From Planctomycetota bacterium (GTDB lineage Bacteria > Planctomycetota > Phycisphaerae > UBA1845), in the NCBI GenBank assembly GCA_022563055.1, contig JADFOB010000057.1, positions 1-7,449 on the forward strand: DNA of 7,449 nt. Reading direction: 5' to 3'. Under the pieces are notes generated by a model. It did no database searches. It was not told the origin of the DNA and worked only from the letters and a program-made list of their open reading frames with translations. Of this stretch, positions 1-6,959 are shown one piece after another. The translations under genes were made by a program, and so were the position numbers. Position 1 is the first letter of the stretch, and each line of letters begins with the position of its first letter.

Positions 1-1300
1 TCCAAGTCATCGGCCGGCCGATGATTTCCTCTTTCTTGTACCCCAGAAATTCCCACACTCTATTGTTGCACTCGACGATAATCCCTTCTTCGTCAACGGA
101 AGTAATCAAGTTGCCAACGGTCTCGAAAATAGACCGGAACTTGGTCTCGCTTTGCCGCAGCGCTTCTTCGGCCTGTTTGCGTTCGGTGATGTCCCGGAAA
201 CAGAGTACGGCGCCCAGAACCTGTCCCTGCTCGTCTCTGATGGGCGCACCGCTGTCGTCAATCGGTCGCCTTGTCCCGTTCTTGCTGATCAACGCGGTGT
301 GATTCGCCAGCCCGACGGTGACACCTTCCTGCAATACCTTGGTGATGGGATTTTCCGCCGGTTCCCCCGTTGCCTCTTTGACGATCACGAAGACCTCACC
401 CACAGGTTTCCCTGCGGCGTCATCGTGCGTCCAACCTGTCAGTTCCTCGGCGACCACATTCATGAATTTCACGCGGCCCGTAGCGTCGGTGGCGATGACG
501 GCATCACCAATGCTCTTGAGCGTCGTCGATAGCCACTCCTCGCTCTGGCGCAACTGCGTGAACTGCCTTCGGATGACCCGAGCGGCCGGGGCAAACACCA
601 GGACCGCTTCCAACAGCAGCACAAGCAGGATGACCGACATCAGGATCAATGCCGTTCGTTTCAACCCCGACACTCGTTGTCTCGCCTGGGCCTCGTACAC
701 CAGGACGATCTCATTCATCCCAACCAGGAAAAGCCCTTCGTGTTCCATGATCTTGGGAATGAGCACCTGACTCACACGTTGATCCACGGACGCAGACCTC
801 GCCTTAGGGTCATATTCGAGAAGCTCCTCGACGGCCTCGCGCATCGCGTGATAGTGCGGCTCAACCGTCTCGAACAACGCCGTCACCTCGGGACTGTTCG
901 CGCCGGGAAGATCGAGTTCGGCGTCGCCGTGCCTGAGCCCGGCATGAGAACGTGTCCACAGGTCGAGCGCGCCGCCTAGATTGGCGAGGCGGACCACGAG
1001 TTCGTCGCAGTCTGGGAACGATTCCGTTTGCTCGTCATAGCAATGGTCGAGCACCTCATCGACGGCCAGTGCGGTCTTGGCCAACTCCTGGCTGAGCATC
1101 CGCTGACGCCCGGCGACGTTGATCACCAGCGCGTCGCTCTCCTGCGTCATCAGGGCTCGCTGAATCACCAACTGGCTTACGATCGTCAGCAATGCGATCA
1201 AACCCAGAGCGATGATGTACAGCCTTTTGAGCCGATCGGCCGCGCCTACTCGGCCTGATCGCCTGGTGTCAATCTCTGTAGCTCCGTTGACATTCGTCAT
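1..1300 (-). CDS. PilJ/NarX-type membrane sensor with PAS domains, N-terminal part (probable histidine kinase or other signalling output)
   Basis: Reading leftwards from the ATG at 1300-1298, the frame stays open for 433 codons to the window edge, so the C-terminus is missing. The start is supported by GAGGA about seven bases upstream. A membrane helix spans roughly residues 27-49. It is followed by the motif INVAGRQRMLSQ (60-71), a hallmark of the PilJ/NarX-type N-terminal sensor domain, whose helical periplasmic part runs to about 210. A second helix is at about 216-238. A PAS domain with its PAC tail covers about 255-375, ending FRDITERKQAEEALRQSE, and a second PAS begins near 384 and continues off the edge. 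Such proteins usually end in a histidine kinase, GGDEF or receptor module; which one cannot be seen. It is transcribed away from the PilT-like gene across an 800-base gap. The domain calls are firm; the output activity is not known. Confidence 0.88.
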   Translation of the reverse strand, partial: MTNVNGATEIDTRRSGRVGAADRLKRLYIIALGLIALLTIVSQLVIQRALMTQESDALVINVAGRQRMLSQELAKTALAVDEVLDHCYDEQTESFPDCDELVVRLANLGGALDLWTRSHAGLRHGDAELDLPGANSPEVTALFETVEPHYHAMREAVEELLEYDPKARSASVDQRVSQVLIPKIMEHEGLFLVGMNEIVLVYEAQARQRVSGLKRTALILMSVILLVLLLEAVLVFAPAARVIRRQFTQLRQSEEWLSTTLKSIGDAVIATDATGRVKFMNVVAEELTGWTHDDAAGKPVGEVFVIVKEATGEPAENPITKVLQEGVTVGLANHTALISKNGTRRPIDDSGAPIRDEQGQVLGAVLCFRDITERKQAEEALRQSETKFRSIFETVGNLITSVDEEGIIVECNNRVWEFLGYKKEEIIGRPMTW

Positions 1301-1376
1301 GACCGTTCCTCACGAATCCCGCGCTCGCGTCCCGCGTCCGCGCCCGGTGTAGTGATTCAAACAGACGACCTCGTAT

Positions 1377-1446
1377 CCGAACCCCGACCGTAAGGGAGGG
1401 AGTCCGACGTTTTCGCCGGCACCACTCCCGTACAGTCGTGGTTGTG
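1377..1446 (-). repeat. 70-base palindromic dispersed element, decayed copy
   Basis: Two 25-base arms (1377-1401 and 1422-1446) are imperfect reverse complements, 18 of 25 positions by eye, around a 20-base loop. Read on the minus strand, the whole 70 bases align without gaps to 3293-3362 at about 53 of 70 positions, and the loop shares the core CCGGCGAA..CGTCG. The two therefore look like copies of one mobile or dispersed element in opposite orientations, this one being the more decayed. No open frame or transposase accompanies it. From memory, related sequences recur in planctomycete genomes. It sits about 75 bases upstream of the sensor gene and so lies in its probable promoter or leader region. 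Confidence 0.7.
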
Positions 1447-1700
1447 ATCGTAAGAACATCGCCCGATCCGACCTACTATCCCAGCTCCTCCCCAGAGGCC
1501 CATTTTCCGTATCGGTCAGTGCTGTCCAACCCTGAACTGATGGAGGAGGAGGCGCGGGCACTTTCACCGCTGCGCGTCTCGGTGCTACCTGAGCAGGCCC
1601 ATTCGATGGCCGCCGCCCCTTGGGTAACACAGTAACCATTTAACACCGGATCTGTCATCGGGCAAGTCCGCGCGTGACCGCACGCGGGCGCCAATCCGAC

Positions 1701-1856
1701 CCCCAAGCGCCAGCGCGGGGTTCTTATCCGACCCCTCCCGCACCAATCATCGAGGAAGGGGTTACTGCAGCGCAGGGAGCTGCCAACCGATTGGTGCGGG
1801 GTGACCACGGGGTGTTCGTTCGGGGCGGTGGAAGAACCCGTCGCTTGCGCTCGGGG
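1701..1856. repeat. nested imperfect inverted repeat
   Basis: The inner arms 1737-1748 (CCCGCACCAATC) and 1789-1800 are perfect 12-base reverse complements around 40 bases. Outside them, 1701-1725 and 1832-1856 match as reverse complements at 21 of 25 positions. The right flank between inner and outer arms is about 20 bases longer than the left, as if one side gained an insertion. The right outer arm contains CGTCGCTTGCGCTCGGGG, a string I recall as a frequent planctomycete dispersed repeat. A 10-base direct repeat, ATCCGACCCC, lies at 1694-1703 and 1726-1735. Function is unknown; no T-tract suggests a terminator. Confidence 0.55.
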
Positions 1857-1921
1857 CTCGGTTCAGGAATCCACCCACAAACCCGGCACGCCCGCAAGCC
1901 CGCCCCGTTCCATTTTCGACC

Positions 1922-1949
1922 TTGAAGCAGATTGTACGGAACCTACAAT
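1922..1949 (+). promoter_or_regulatory. candidate sigma70-type promoter for the PilT-like gene, with overlapping dyad
   Basis: TTGAAG (1922-1927) and TACAAT (1944-1949) are separated by 16 bases, fair matches to the -35 and -10 hexamers. Transcription would start near 1956 and give a leader of about 145 bases. ATTGTA (1931-1936) and TACAAT (1944-1949) form a 6-7-6 dyad covering the -10 element, a plausible operator. Housekeeping promoter consensus in planctomycetes is less well defined than in E. coli, so this is only a candidate. Confidence 0.35.
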
Positions 1950-2101
1950 GTTGTGGCATATAGGCTGAGTGTCATTGCGGAGCTCGAGCCACCGCGCGAG
2001 TGCGAGTGGCGGCTTGGGGTGATTGGCATTCCCAGCGGAGCATCATAGCCGTCTTTTTCGGGGTCGCTTGCACTCTCACCGAATGAAAGGATGGATAGGG
2101 C

Positions 2102-3259
2102 TTGTCAGACGCTGCATCGGATCTGAATGGTTCGCCGGACCCGCCCAAGGCAGAGGTCCAAAAGAGCTTGCCCAAGATCGACAAGTACTTCCGGGCGATG
2201 AGCCGGCACGAGGCGTCGGACCTCCACATGAAAGCAGGAACACCCTGCAAGTTCCGCCTCAAGGGCGAAATCCGCAATATCGACTCGACGCCGATAAGCC
2301 ACGAGGAAATCGAGGCCATGGCGTTTGAAATCATGGCCGAGACCGCCATTGCCGCCTACCGTGACCGTGGCGCGGCGGACTTCTCGTATCAAATCGGCGG
2401 TGCCGACAGGTTCCGCATCAATGTGTTTCGCCAACGCGGCAAGATGTCCCTTGCGGTTCGCCGTGTCCCGCGAGAGATTCTCAACTACGAGCAGCTCCAT
2501 CTCCCCGCCTCCCTCAGCAACCTGACGAAACTAGAGCAAGGCTTGATATTGCTGGCGGGAATCACAGGTAGTGGGAAGAGCACGACGATTGCCGCGATGT
2601 TGGAGGAGATCAACCGGACGCGCGCGTGCCACATCGTGACGCTGGAGGATCCGATCGAGTTCCTCTATGAGGACAAAAAGGCGTTCGTCAACCAACGGGA
2701 GGTTGGGATCGATGTCGAGAACTTCGACAGTGCGCTCAAGTACCTCATGCGACAGGATCCGGACGTCATCCTCATCGGCGAGCTGCGGGACGAGGAGACG
2801 TTCGGGGCTGCGATCGCCGCCGCGGAGACGGGGCACCTCGTTTTCGGGACCATCCACGCCTCCAGCGCCTCGGGAACGATTGGGCGGATTCTGGAACTGT
2901 TCCCGGAAGAGGCTCGCCAGCAGATTCGCACTGCACTCGTGTTCAGCTTACAGGCGATTGTGTGCATGAAGCTGCTGCCCGGTCTTCAGCCGGACATTCC
3001 ACGGGTTCCGTGCTGCGAGATCATGCTCTGCAACAGCACGATTCGCAAACTGATCGCAGCCGGGCGTGATAGCGAAATTGGCGCCGTCATCCGCAACTCG
3101 TACCATGAGAACATGGTGGATTTCACGGAATCGCTCCGCGTGCTGGTGGAGGCGGAGCAGATCGCGGTCAAGACGGCGTACGCTGCCGCTCCCAATCCCG
3201 ATGAGCTCAAGATGCGTCTGAAGGGAATATCCGTGTCGAGTGGCGGTATCATCGGCTAG
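2102..3259 (+). CDS. PilT-family twitching/retraction-type ATPase
   Basis: This 385-residue protein has every motif of a hexameric PilT-type secretion ATPase: the PilT N-terminal signature EASDLHMKAG (37-46), Walker A GITGSGKST (153-161), Asp box LEDPIEF (181-187), Walker B DVILIGELRD (221-230) and His box TGHLVFGTIH (243-252). STIRKLIAAG (312-321) stands where PilT has its AIRNLIRE retraction motif. In known systems PilT hydrolyses ATP in the cytoplasm at the pilus base to depolymerise the fibre. An in-frame stop at 2096-2098 makes TTG at 2102 the earliest start, with AAAGGA ten bases upstream. TTG at 2168, preceded by GAGG, or ATG at 2198 would give an N-terminus nearer the family norm. It heads a three-gene set, with a PilB-like pseudo-ATPase gene 139 bases downstream. 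PilT rather than PilB is favoured by length and by the absence of the zinc-binding cysteine pairs. PilU or a divergent specialised motor cannot be excluded. Confidence 0.9.
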   Translation: MSDAASDLNGSPDPPKAEVQKSLPKIDKYFRAMSRHEASDLHMKAGTPCKFRLKGEIRNIDSTPISHEEIEAMAFEIMAETAIAAYRDRGAADFSYQIGGADRFRINVFRQRGKMSLAVRRVPREILNYEQLHLPASLSNLTKLEQGLILLAGITGSGKSTTIAAMLEEINRTRACHIVTLEDPIEFLYEDKKAFVNQREVGIDVENFDSALKYLMRQDPDVILIGELRDEETFGAAIAAAETGHLVFGTIHASSASGTIGRILELFPEEARQQIRTALVFSLQAIVCMKLLPGLQPDIPRVPCCEIMLCNSTIRKLIAAGRDSEIGAVIRNSYHENMVDFTESLRVLVEAEQIAVKTAYAAAPNPDELKMRLKGISVSSGGIIG

Positions 3260-3292
3260 TGTAGTGCCACGGGTTGGCGACGTTTTTGCGAT

Positions 3293-3362
3293 CAGAGCCG
3301 CGACCGTGAGGGAGCGGTTCCGGCGAATGCGTCGTGTCCCCTCCCTCACGGTCGGGGCTCTG
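3293..3362 (+). repeat. 70-base palindromic dispersed element, well-preserved copy
   Basis: Arms 3293-3317 and 3338-3362 pair at 23 of 25 positions around a 20-base loop, and one further T-A pair extends the stem to 3292 and 3363. TTTTT (3283-3287) and AAAAAA (3363-3369 region) could lengthen it past a four-base bulge. Geometry and sequence match the copy at 1377-1446 in opposite orientation. The 3' side carries A residues on both strands rather than T, so it is not a standard intrinsic terminator, though it could still cause pausing or protect the mRNA end. It occupies half of the gap between the PilT-like and PilB-like genes. Confidence 0.8.
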
Positions 3363-3398
3363 AAAAAATGCCATCCGCGTGACGCACCACGCTAGACC

Positions 3399-3422
3399 AT
3401 GGACCTGAGCATGGACCTGAGC
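3399..3422 (+). repeat. 12-base tandem duplication at the start of the PilB-like gene
   Basis: ATGGACCTGAGC occurs twice in a row, giving the N-terminus MDLSMDLSM and two in-frame starts (3399, 3411), with more ATGs just after. No Shine-Dalgarno sequence is evident before any of them. An in-frame TAG at 3393-3395 rules out a more upstream start. Confidence 0.85.
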
Positions 3423-5102
3423 ATGATGATGCCGATTCTGGCTGCGGTTCCCGATGGAACGGGATACGTCAACCTGCTCAAGATTGGAACGGTCGTTGTT
3501 CTGCTGTTCCTCTGGGGTCTTTCCGCGCAGTGGGTCGATCGCGACACCAATGTGGTCAAGACGCGGCGCGAACACTGGAACATGATCGTCATCTCCGGGG
3601 CGTTGGTCGGGTTTTTCGCTCTGTTCGTGATCCCGTGGAAGGGGGTTCTGTTCTTCCTCGGCATTGGTTTCTGGTTCGTGCTTACGGGCGGCGCCCTGCT
3701 CATGTACATCTTTCACCGCAACGGGCGGGTCGTGCCGGCGGCGCGCGTGTGCACCGTCGACCACATCAAGCGCCTCGTTATTCGGGACGGTGAAGGCAAG
3801 CGTGCCAAGGACGATAAAGGGGTGCGGGTCCAACTGGAGAACCACGAGGGCAAGTTCGTCGAGCGTCCCAAGGATCCTGACGAACTCGCCGAGTATGAGG
3901 CGGTTCAGGACTTGCTCTTTGACGTGCTACGGCGCCGCGCATCGGACGTGGACATGCTGGCGGGAAAGGAGCAGTATCGGATCGTCCTGCACATCGACGG
4001 GGTGGCTTCGGAGCAAAGCGAGGGGATGCCCGCCGAGCAGGGAGAGCGCGTCTTCCGCTTCCTCAAGCGCATCGCGGGTTTGAACGTCGAGGAGGTCCGC
4101 CGTCCACAGCGCGGGCGAATTCAGGCAGCCTTGCTGAGCCAGACCGGGCACATCGGCCCCACAGACGTCATCACCTCGGGTACCACCGCGGGCGAGCGGA
4201 TGAGGTTGCACGTTCAGGCCGGACCGACCTTGCTCCGCCTGGAGGATTTGGGTCTGGCATCGTCACGTCTCAAGGGTCTGCAAGCCGTCCTGGAAGAACC
4301 CACGGGACTGCTGATCTTCAGCGCGACGGCGGGGCAAGGTGTCTCGACGACGCAGTACGCCGTGCTACGAAGCCACGACGCCTACATGCACAACATCCAC
4401 GCCCTCGAGCGGCGGGCGACGATCGATCTGGACAACATCACGCAGCAGGTCTACGAGGGAACCAACACCGACGTGAACTACGCGCGGGTGCTGCAATCGC
4501 TGCTGCGGCGCGAGCCCGACATCGTGCTGGTGGCCGACTGCGAAGACCGCGAAACCGCCCAGCTGGCGGCGCGGGCGGCTGCCGAGGATCGTAAAATCTA
4601 CCTGGGGCTACAGGCCAAGGACGCGTTTGAGGCTCTGGAACGATACCAAGGCTTCGTCGAGGATAATGCGCTCGTGGGGCGCGGGTTGCTCGGGGTCATC
4701 AATCAGCGTCTGGTCCGCAAGCTGTGCATGGAATGCCGCGAAGCCTATCGTCCCGATCCCGCCACGCTCAAGAAACTGAACCTGCCGGTGGACAAGATCG
4801 AGTGCTTCTACCGCCCGCCCAGTGAGCCCAAGTTCAACAAGAAGGGCAAGGAGATCCAGTGTTCCAACTGCCAGGGGTCCGGGTATGTCGGACGGTTCGG
4901 CGTGTTCGAGCTGCTCATCGTCGACGACGCCGTCAGAAACCTGATCGTCCAAGGTGCCCCCATCAAGACCATCAAGGCACAGTGCAGGAAGAAGAGGATG
5001 TACTATTTGCAGGAAGAGGCGCTGCTGAAGGTCATCGACGGTTCCACAAGCATGAACGAAGTGCTCCGGATCCTCCGCAACAGCGACAAGCAAGGGGGTT
5101 GA
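3399..5102 (+). CDS. membrane-anchored PilB/GspE-like pseudo-ATPase
   Basis: The 567 residues begin with three predicted membrane helices (about 27-46, 61-79 and 82-104), which normal PilB/GspE proteins lack. A T2SS/T4P ATPase fold follows: ASDVDMLAGKEQYRIVLHIDGV (181-202), then AGLNVEEVRRPQRGRI, and a C-terminal part ending in GYVGRFGVFELL. Two CxxC pairs (C443/C446, C488/C491) match the zinc site of PilB/GspE. The catalytic boxes are degenerate. Walker A reads ATAGQGVST (309-317), with V315 in place of the lysine. The Asp box reads LERRATI, with R338 for Asp. Walker B reads VLVADCEDRE, with D380 for the Glu. The His box has R398 and Q405 for its histidines. I infer loss of ATP hydrolysis and a structural or regulatory role, perhaps with the PilT-like protein upstream. 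The next gene starts nine bases after the stop, so the two are probably cotranscribed. The fold call is strong; the lack of activity is inferred. Confidence 0.87.
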   Translation: MDLSMDLSMMMPILAAVPDGTGYVNLLKIGTVVVLLFLWGLSAQWVDRDTNVVKTRREHWNMIVISGALVGFFALFVIPWKGVLFFLGIGFWFVLTGGALLMYIFHRNGRVVPAARVCTVDHIKRLVIRDGEGKRAKDDKGVRVQLENHEGKFVERPKDPDELAEYEAVQDLLFDVLRRRASDVDMLAGKEQYRIVLHIDGVASEQSEGMPAEQGERVFRFLKRIAGLNVEEVRRPQRGRIQAALLSQTGHIGPTDVITSGTTAGERMRLHVQAGPTLLRLEDLGLASSRLKGLQAVLEEPTGLLIFSATAGQGVSTTQYAVLRSHDAYMHNIHALERRATIDLDNITQQVYEGTNTDVNYARVLQSLLRREPDIVLVADCEDRETAQLAARAAAEDRKIYLGLQAKDAFEALERYQGFVEDNALVGRGLLGVINQRLVRKLCMECREAYRPDPATLKKLNLPVDKIECFYRPPSEPKFNKKGKEIQCSNCQGSGYVGRFGVFELLIVDDAVRNLIVQGAPIKTIKAQCRKKRMYYLQEEALLKVIDGSTSMNEVLRILRNSDKQGG

Positions 5103-5111
5103 AGTCCCAAG

Positions 5112-6959
5112 ATGCTCTTTCCCTTACTGGTACTCGTGGCCGTCTTTTCGGTTGCCTTTTTCCAGGCCAACCACGGGCTCTTCAGCGCGCTGATCATGAC
5201 CGTGCTGACGATCTGCTGCGCTGCTGCGGCGATCGGGACGTACGAGTGGGTGGCCGCCCATTGGCTTGCACCCCTCTGGAAGCCCGATTATGCCTCGTCC
5301 ATTGCGTTGGCGGCGACGTTCGGTATTCCGCTGATCGCGCTCCGGATGGTGGCCGATCAAATCATCCGCCGGTCCTGCCTCCTTCCCTCGTGGATGGATC
5401 GCGCGGGAGGTGCAGTCTGCGGACTCATCACCGCGATGATCCTGACCGGGATCATGGCCATCGGCATTCAGATGCTGCCGTTCTCAAACGGTTCCATCGT
5501 GGGTTTTGCCCGCGTGCCGATCCAGCCGCGCCAGGTGAAAGGCGACGATGCAACTCCTACGGCGCCGGATGCCGACACGACCGAGTCGAATCTTTGGCTG
5601 AACCCCGACCGCTTTGCTGTCGCCACGGCAGCCATCTTGTCCGACGGCGTGTTCAGCGGCGGTCGCAGCTTCCTCTCCGAACACCCGGACCTTGTCCAGG
5701 CGATCGGGTGGGTCAATGCCGCTCCGATGAACGCATCTCGTTATGCCCCACCGGGATCGATCTCGTTCGAGGGAAGCGAGGCGGTGTCGCTGGTGTACAA
5801 GGTGACACCGCCGCCGCCGCGGAAGGAAGAGCCCCCGACCTATGACCCGATCTACCCGAAGGACGGAAGCGAGTTTCGCATGATCCGCGTACAGCTCAAG
5901 CGGGAGGCGAGGGGAGAGGCCAGGTCGCATATCTTCAGCCTTCGGCAGTTCCTGCTTGTCGGGCAAGAGGCGGGCGCAACCGGCACCAAGCAGTATCACC
6001 CGATCGCAATCCAGGAGAACAAAACGGAGCAAGGTGACACAGCCGAACGGTACATCCGGCTGGAGAAAGTCGGGCGGTACGGTTACTGGCCCGTGACCGA
6101 CGACAGAGCCTACTTCCCCCGCGAAGGAGCCGGACCCAAATTGGTCGAGATCGTCTTCGAGCTGCCCACCGGGTTTACTCCTTCCTACATAGAATTCAAA
6201 CAGGCGGCGCGAGCCGCGGTCTCCTTTGGGAAGGCGAAAAGCGGTCCTCGAACCGGTGCGAAGCCTCGTCGATCGGCGCAAACCGCGTCAACAAGAGGCT
6301 CCCAGCCCAACCCCACGACGAACCCGCGGAAACCGCCAGGCCAACCATCCGCAGCCCAAGCCGGTTCGCGAAGCGGAGGGAACATTCGGGGCGTCACAGC
6401 CAAAGCTCAGAAATCCCACTTCGGCGATGAGATGCCGCTAACGCTTCGAGCCTATTCCAAGTTCAAGAACGCCGAGATCAGACGGGGCAGGCTTGTGGAC
6501 GGCCACGTCGTTGCGATCGTGGAAGAGCAGGAAGGCGGCACGGATCGATCCCTGGATCGGTTTCACGTCCCATCCGACAAGCGACTTTTGCACCTCAATA
6601 CGGGGCAGCTCAAAGCACGGAGCACTCTTGGCAAAGCGATCAGCCAAACCGTGACAACCGTGCAGAACTATTTCGTGGAGGACGCCAACGGTCGCCAATA
6701 CCACGTGGTGGGTAAATATGCCCTGGCCAATGTCGACGGAAAGCGCGTATGCGAAATCCAGTACTTTACCAGTCCCGTCGGTTCGATCGGCGGACTCGGG
6801 AAATTCAACAAGATCAAGGATAGACACCTCGAAAAGGACTACGATTTCGTGCTGCTGTTCCTCGTTGATCCCGGCGCCCAGATCGTCTCCTTCAGCTCGG
6901 GCGGTTCCGCCACGCGGCGGGACGAACTGGCCGGCGAGAACCTCACCGCTCCTGGTTAG
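5112..6959 (+). CDS. CvpA-like membrane protein with long C-terminal extracytoplasmic region
   Basis: Four hydrophobic segments (about 1-17, 23-42, 62-82 and 99-121) with the pattern DRAGGAVCGLITAMILTGI resemble the CvpA (colicin V production) membrane family, but the 615-residue length is several times that of ordinary CvpA. Arginines cluster between helices 3 and 4 (R78, R86, R87, R97), which would place that loop in the cytoplasm and everything after helix 4 outside. Residues 255-365 and about 505-600 look like two beta-rich, DUF4352-like modules, each ending in a hydrophobic strand (VEIVFELP; FVLLFLVDPG). They are joined by a basic, Pro/Ser-rich linker (375-430). The start ATG lies nine bases after the previous stop; AAGGGGG, 13 bases upstream, is the only ribosome-site candidate. 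It probably works with the two preceding ATPase-family proteins. The CvpA assignment is moderate, the C-terminal one weak. Confidence 0.75.
   Translation: MLFPLLVLVAVFSVAFFQANHGLFSALIMTVLTICCAAAAIGTYEWVAAHWLAPLWKPDYASSIALAATFGIPLIALRMVADQIIRRSCLLPSWMDRAGGAVCGLITAMILTGIMAIGIQMLPFSNGSIVGFARVPIQPRQVKGDDATPTAPDADTTESNLWLNPDRFAVATAAILSDGVFSGGRSFLSEHPDLVQAIGWVNAAPMNASRYAPPGSISFEGSEAVSLVYKVTPPPPRKEEPPTYDPIYPKDGSEFRMIRVQLKREARGEARSHIFSLRQFLLVGQEAGATGTKQYHPIAIQENKTEQGDTAERYIRLEKVGRYGYWPVTDDRAYFPREGAGPKLVEIVFELPTGFTPSYIEFKQAARAAVSFGKAKSGPRTGAKPRRSAQTASTRGSQPNPTTNPRKPPGQPSAAQAGSRSGGNIRGVTAKAQKSHFGDEMPLTLRAYSKFKNAEIRRGRLVDGHVVAIVEEQEGGTDRSLDRFHVPSDKRLLHLNTGQLKARSTLGKAISQTVTTVQNYFVEDANGRQYHVVGKYALANVDGKRVCEIQYFTSPVGSIGGLGKFNKIKDRHLEKDYDFVLLFLVDPGAQIVSFSSGGSATRRDELAGENLTAPG

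Larger units (their letters stand above)
1301..2101. other. 800-base intergenic region without a convincing gene
   Basis: This gap separates the divergent sensor gene from the PilT-like gene. It holds a decayed 70-base palindromic element (1377-1446), a nested inverted repeat (1701-1856), and a promoter-like site (1922-1949). In the putative PilT leader there is an imperfect 9-bp hairpin (1987-1995 with 2006-2014). A perfect 6-bp GC stem with a four-base loop lies at 1671-1686. Short open frames cross the region on both strands, but they overlap the repeats, have composition unlike the neighbouring genes and show no family I recognise. I see nothing definite in 1447-1670. Confidence 0.6.

Noticed and set aside
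1438..1635. 65-codon plus-strand frame starting with GTG in the intergenic region
   Set aside because: It begins inside the decayed 70-base element, has no ribosome site or recognised family, and its third-position GC content by eye is not convincingly coding.
1310..1808. Minus-strand frames of about 110 codons covering 1310-1639 and 1476-1808
   Set aside because: They overlap each other and translate the palindromic repeats; composition is Arg/Ser/Gly-rich with no domain-like pattern.
2016..2040. Sigma54-type site near TTGGCATTCCCAGCGG
   Set aside because: The GG is present but the required GC ten bases later is not.
3283..3369. Intrinsic terminator after the PilT-like gene
   Set aside because: The stem is followed by A residues, not T, on both strands, so the standard U-tract is missing.
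3249..3845. 198-codon minus-strand frame
   Set aside because: It is antisense to the PilB-like gene and its C-terminal end is a translation of the 70-base repeat.
4859..5845. 328-codon plus-strand frame overlapping the PilB-like and CvpA-like genes
   Set aside because: It is a shifted-frame shadow with Arg/His-rich translation; both real genes continue intact through it.
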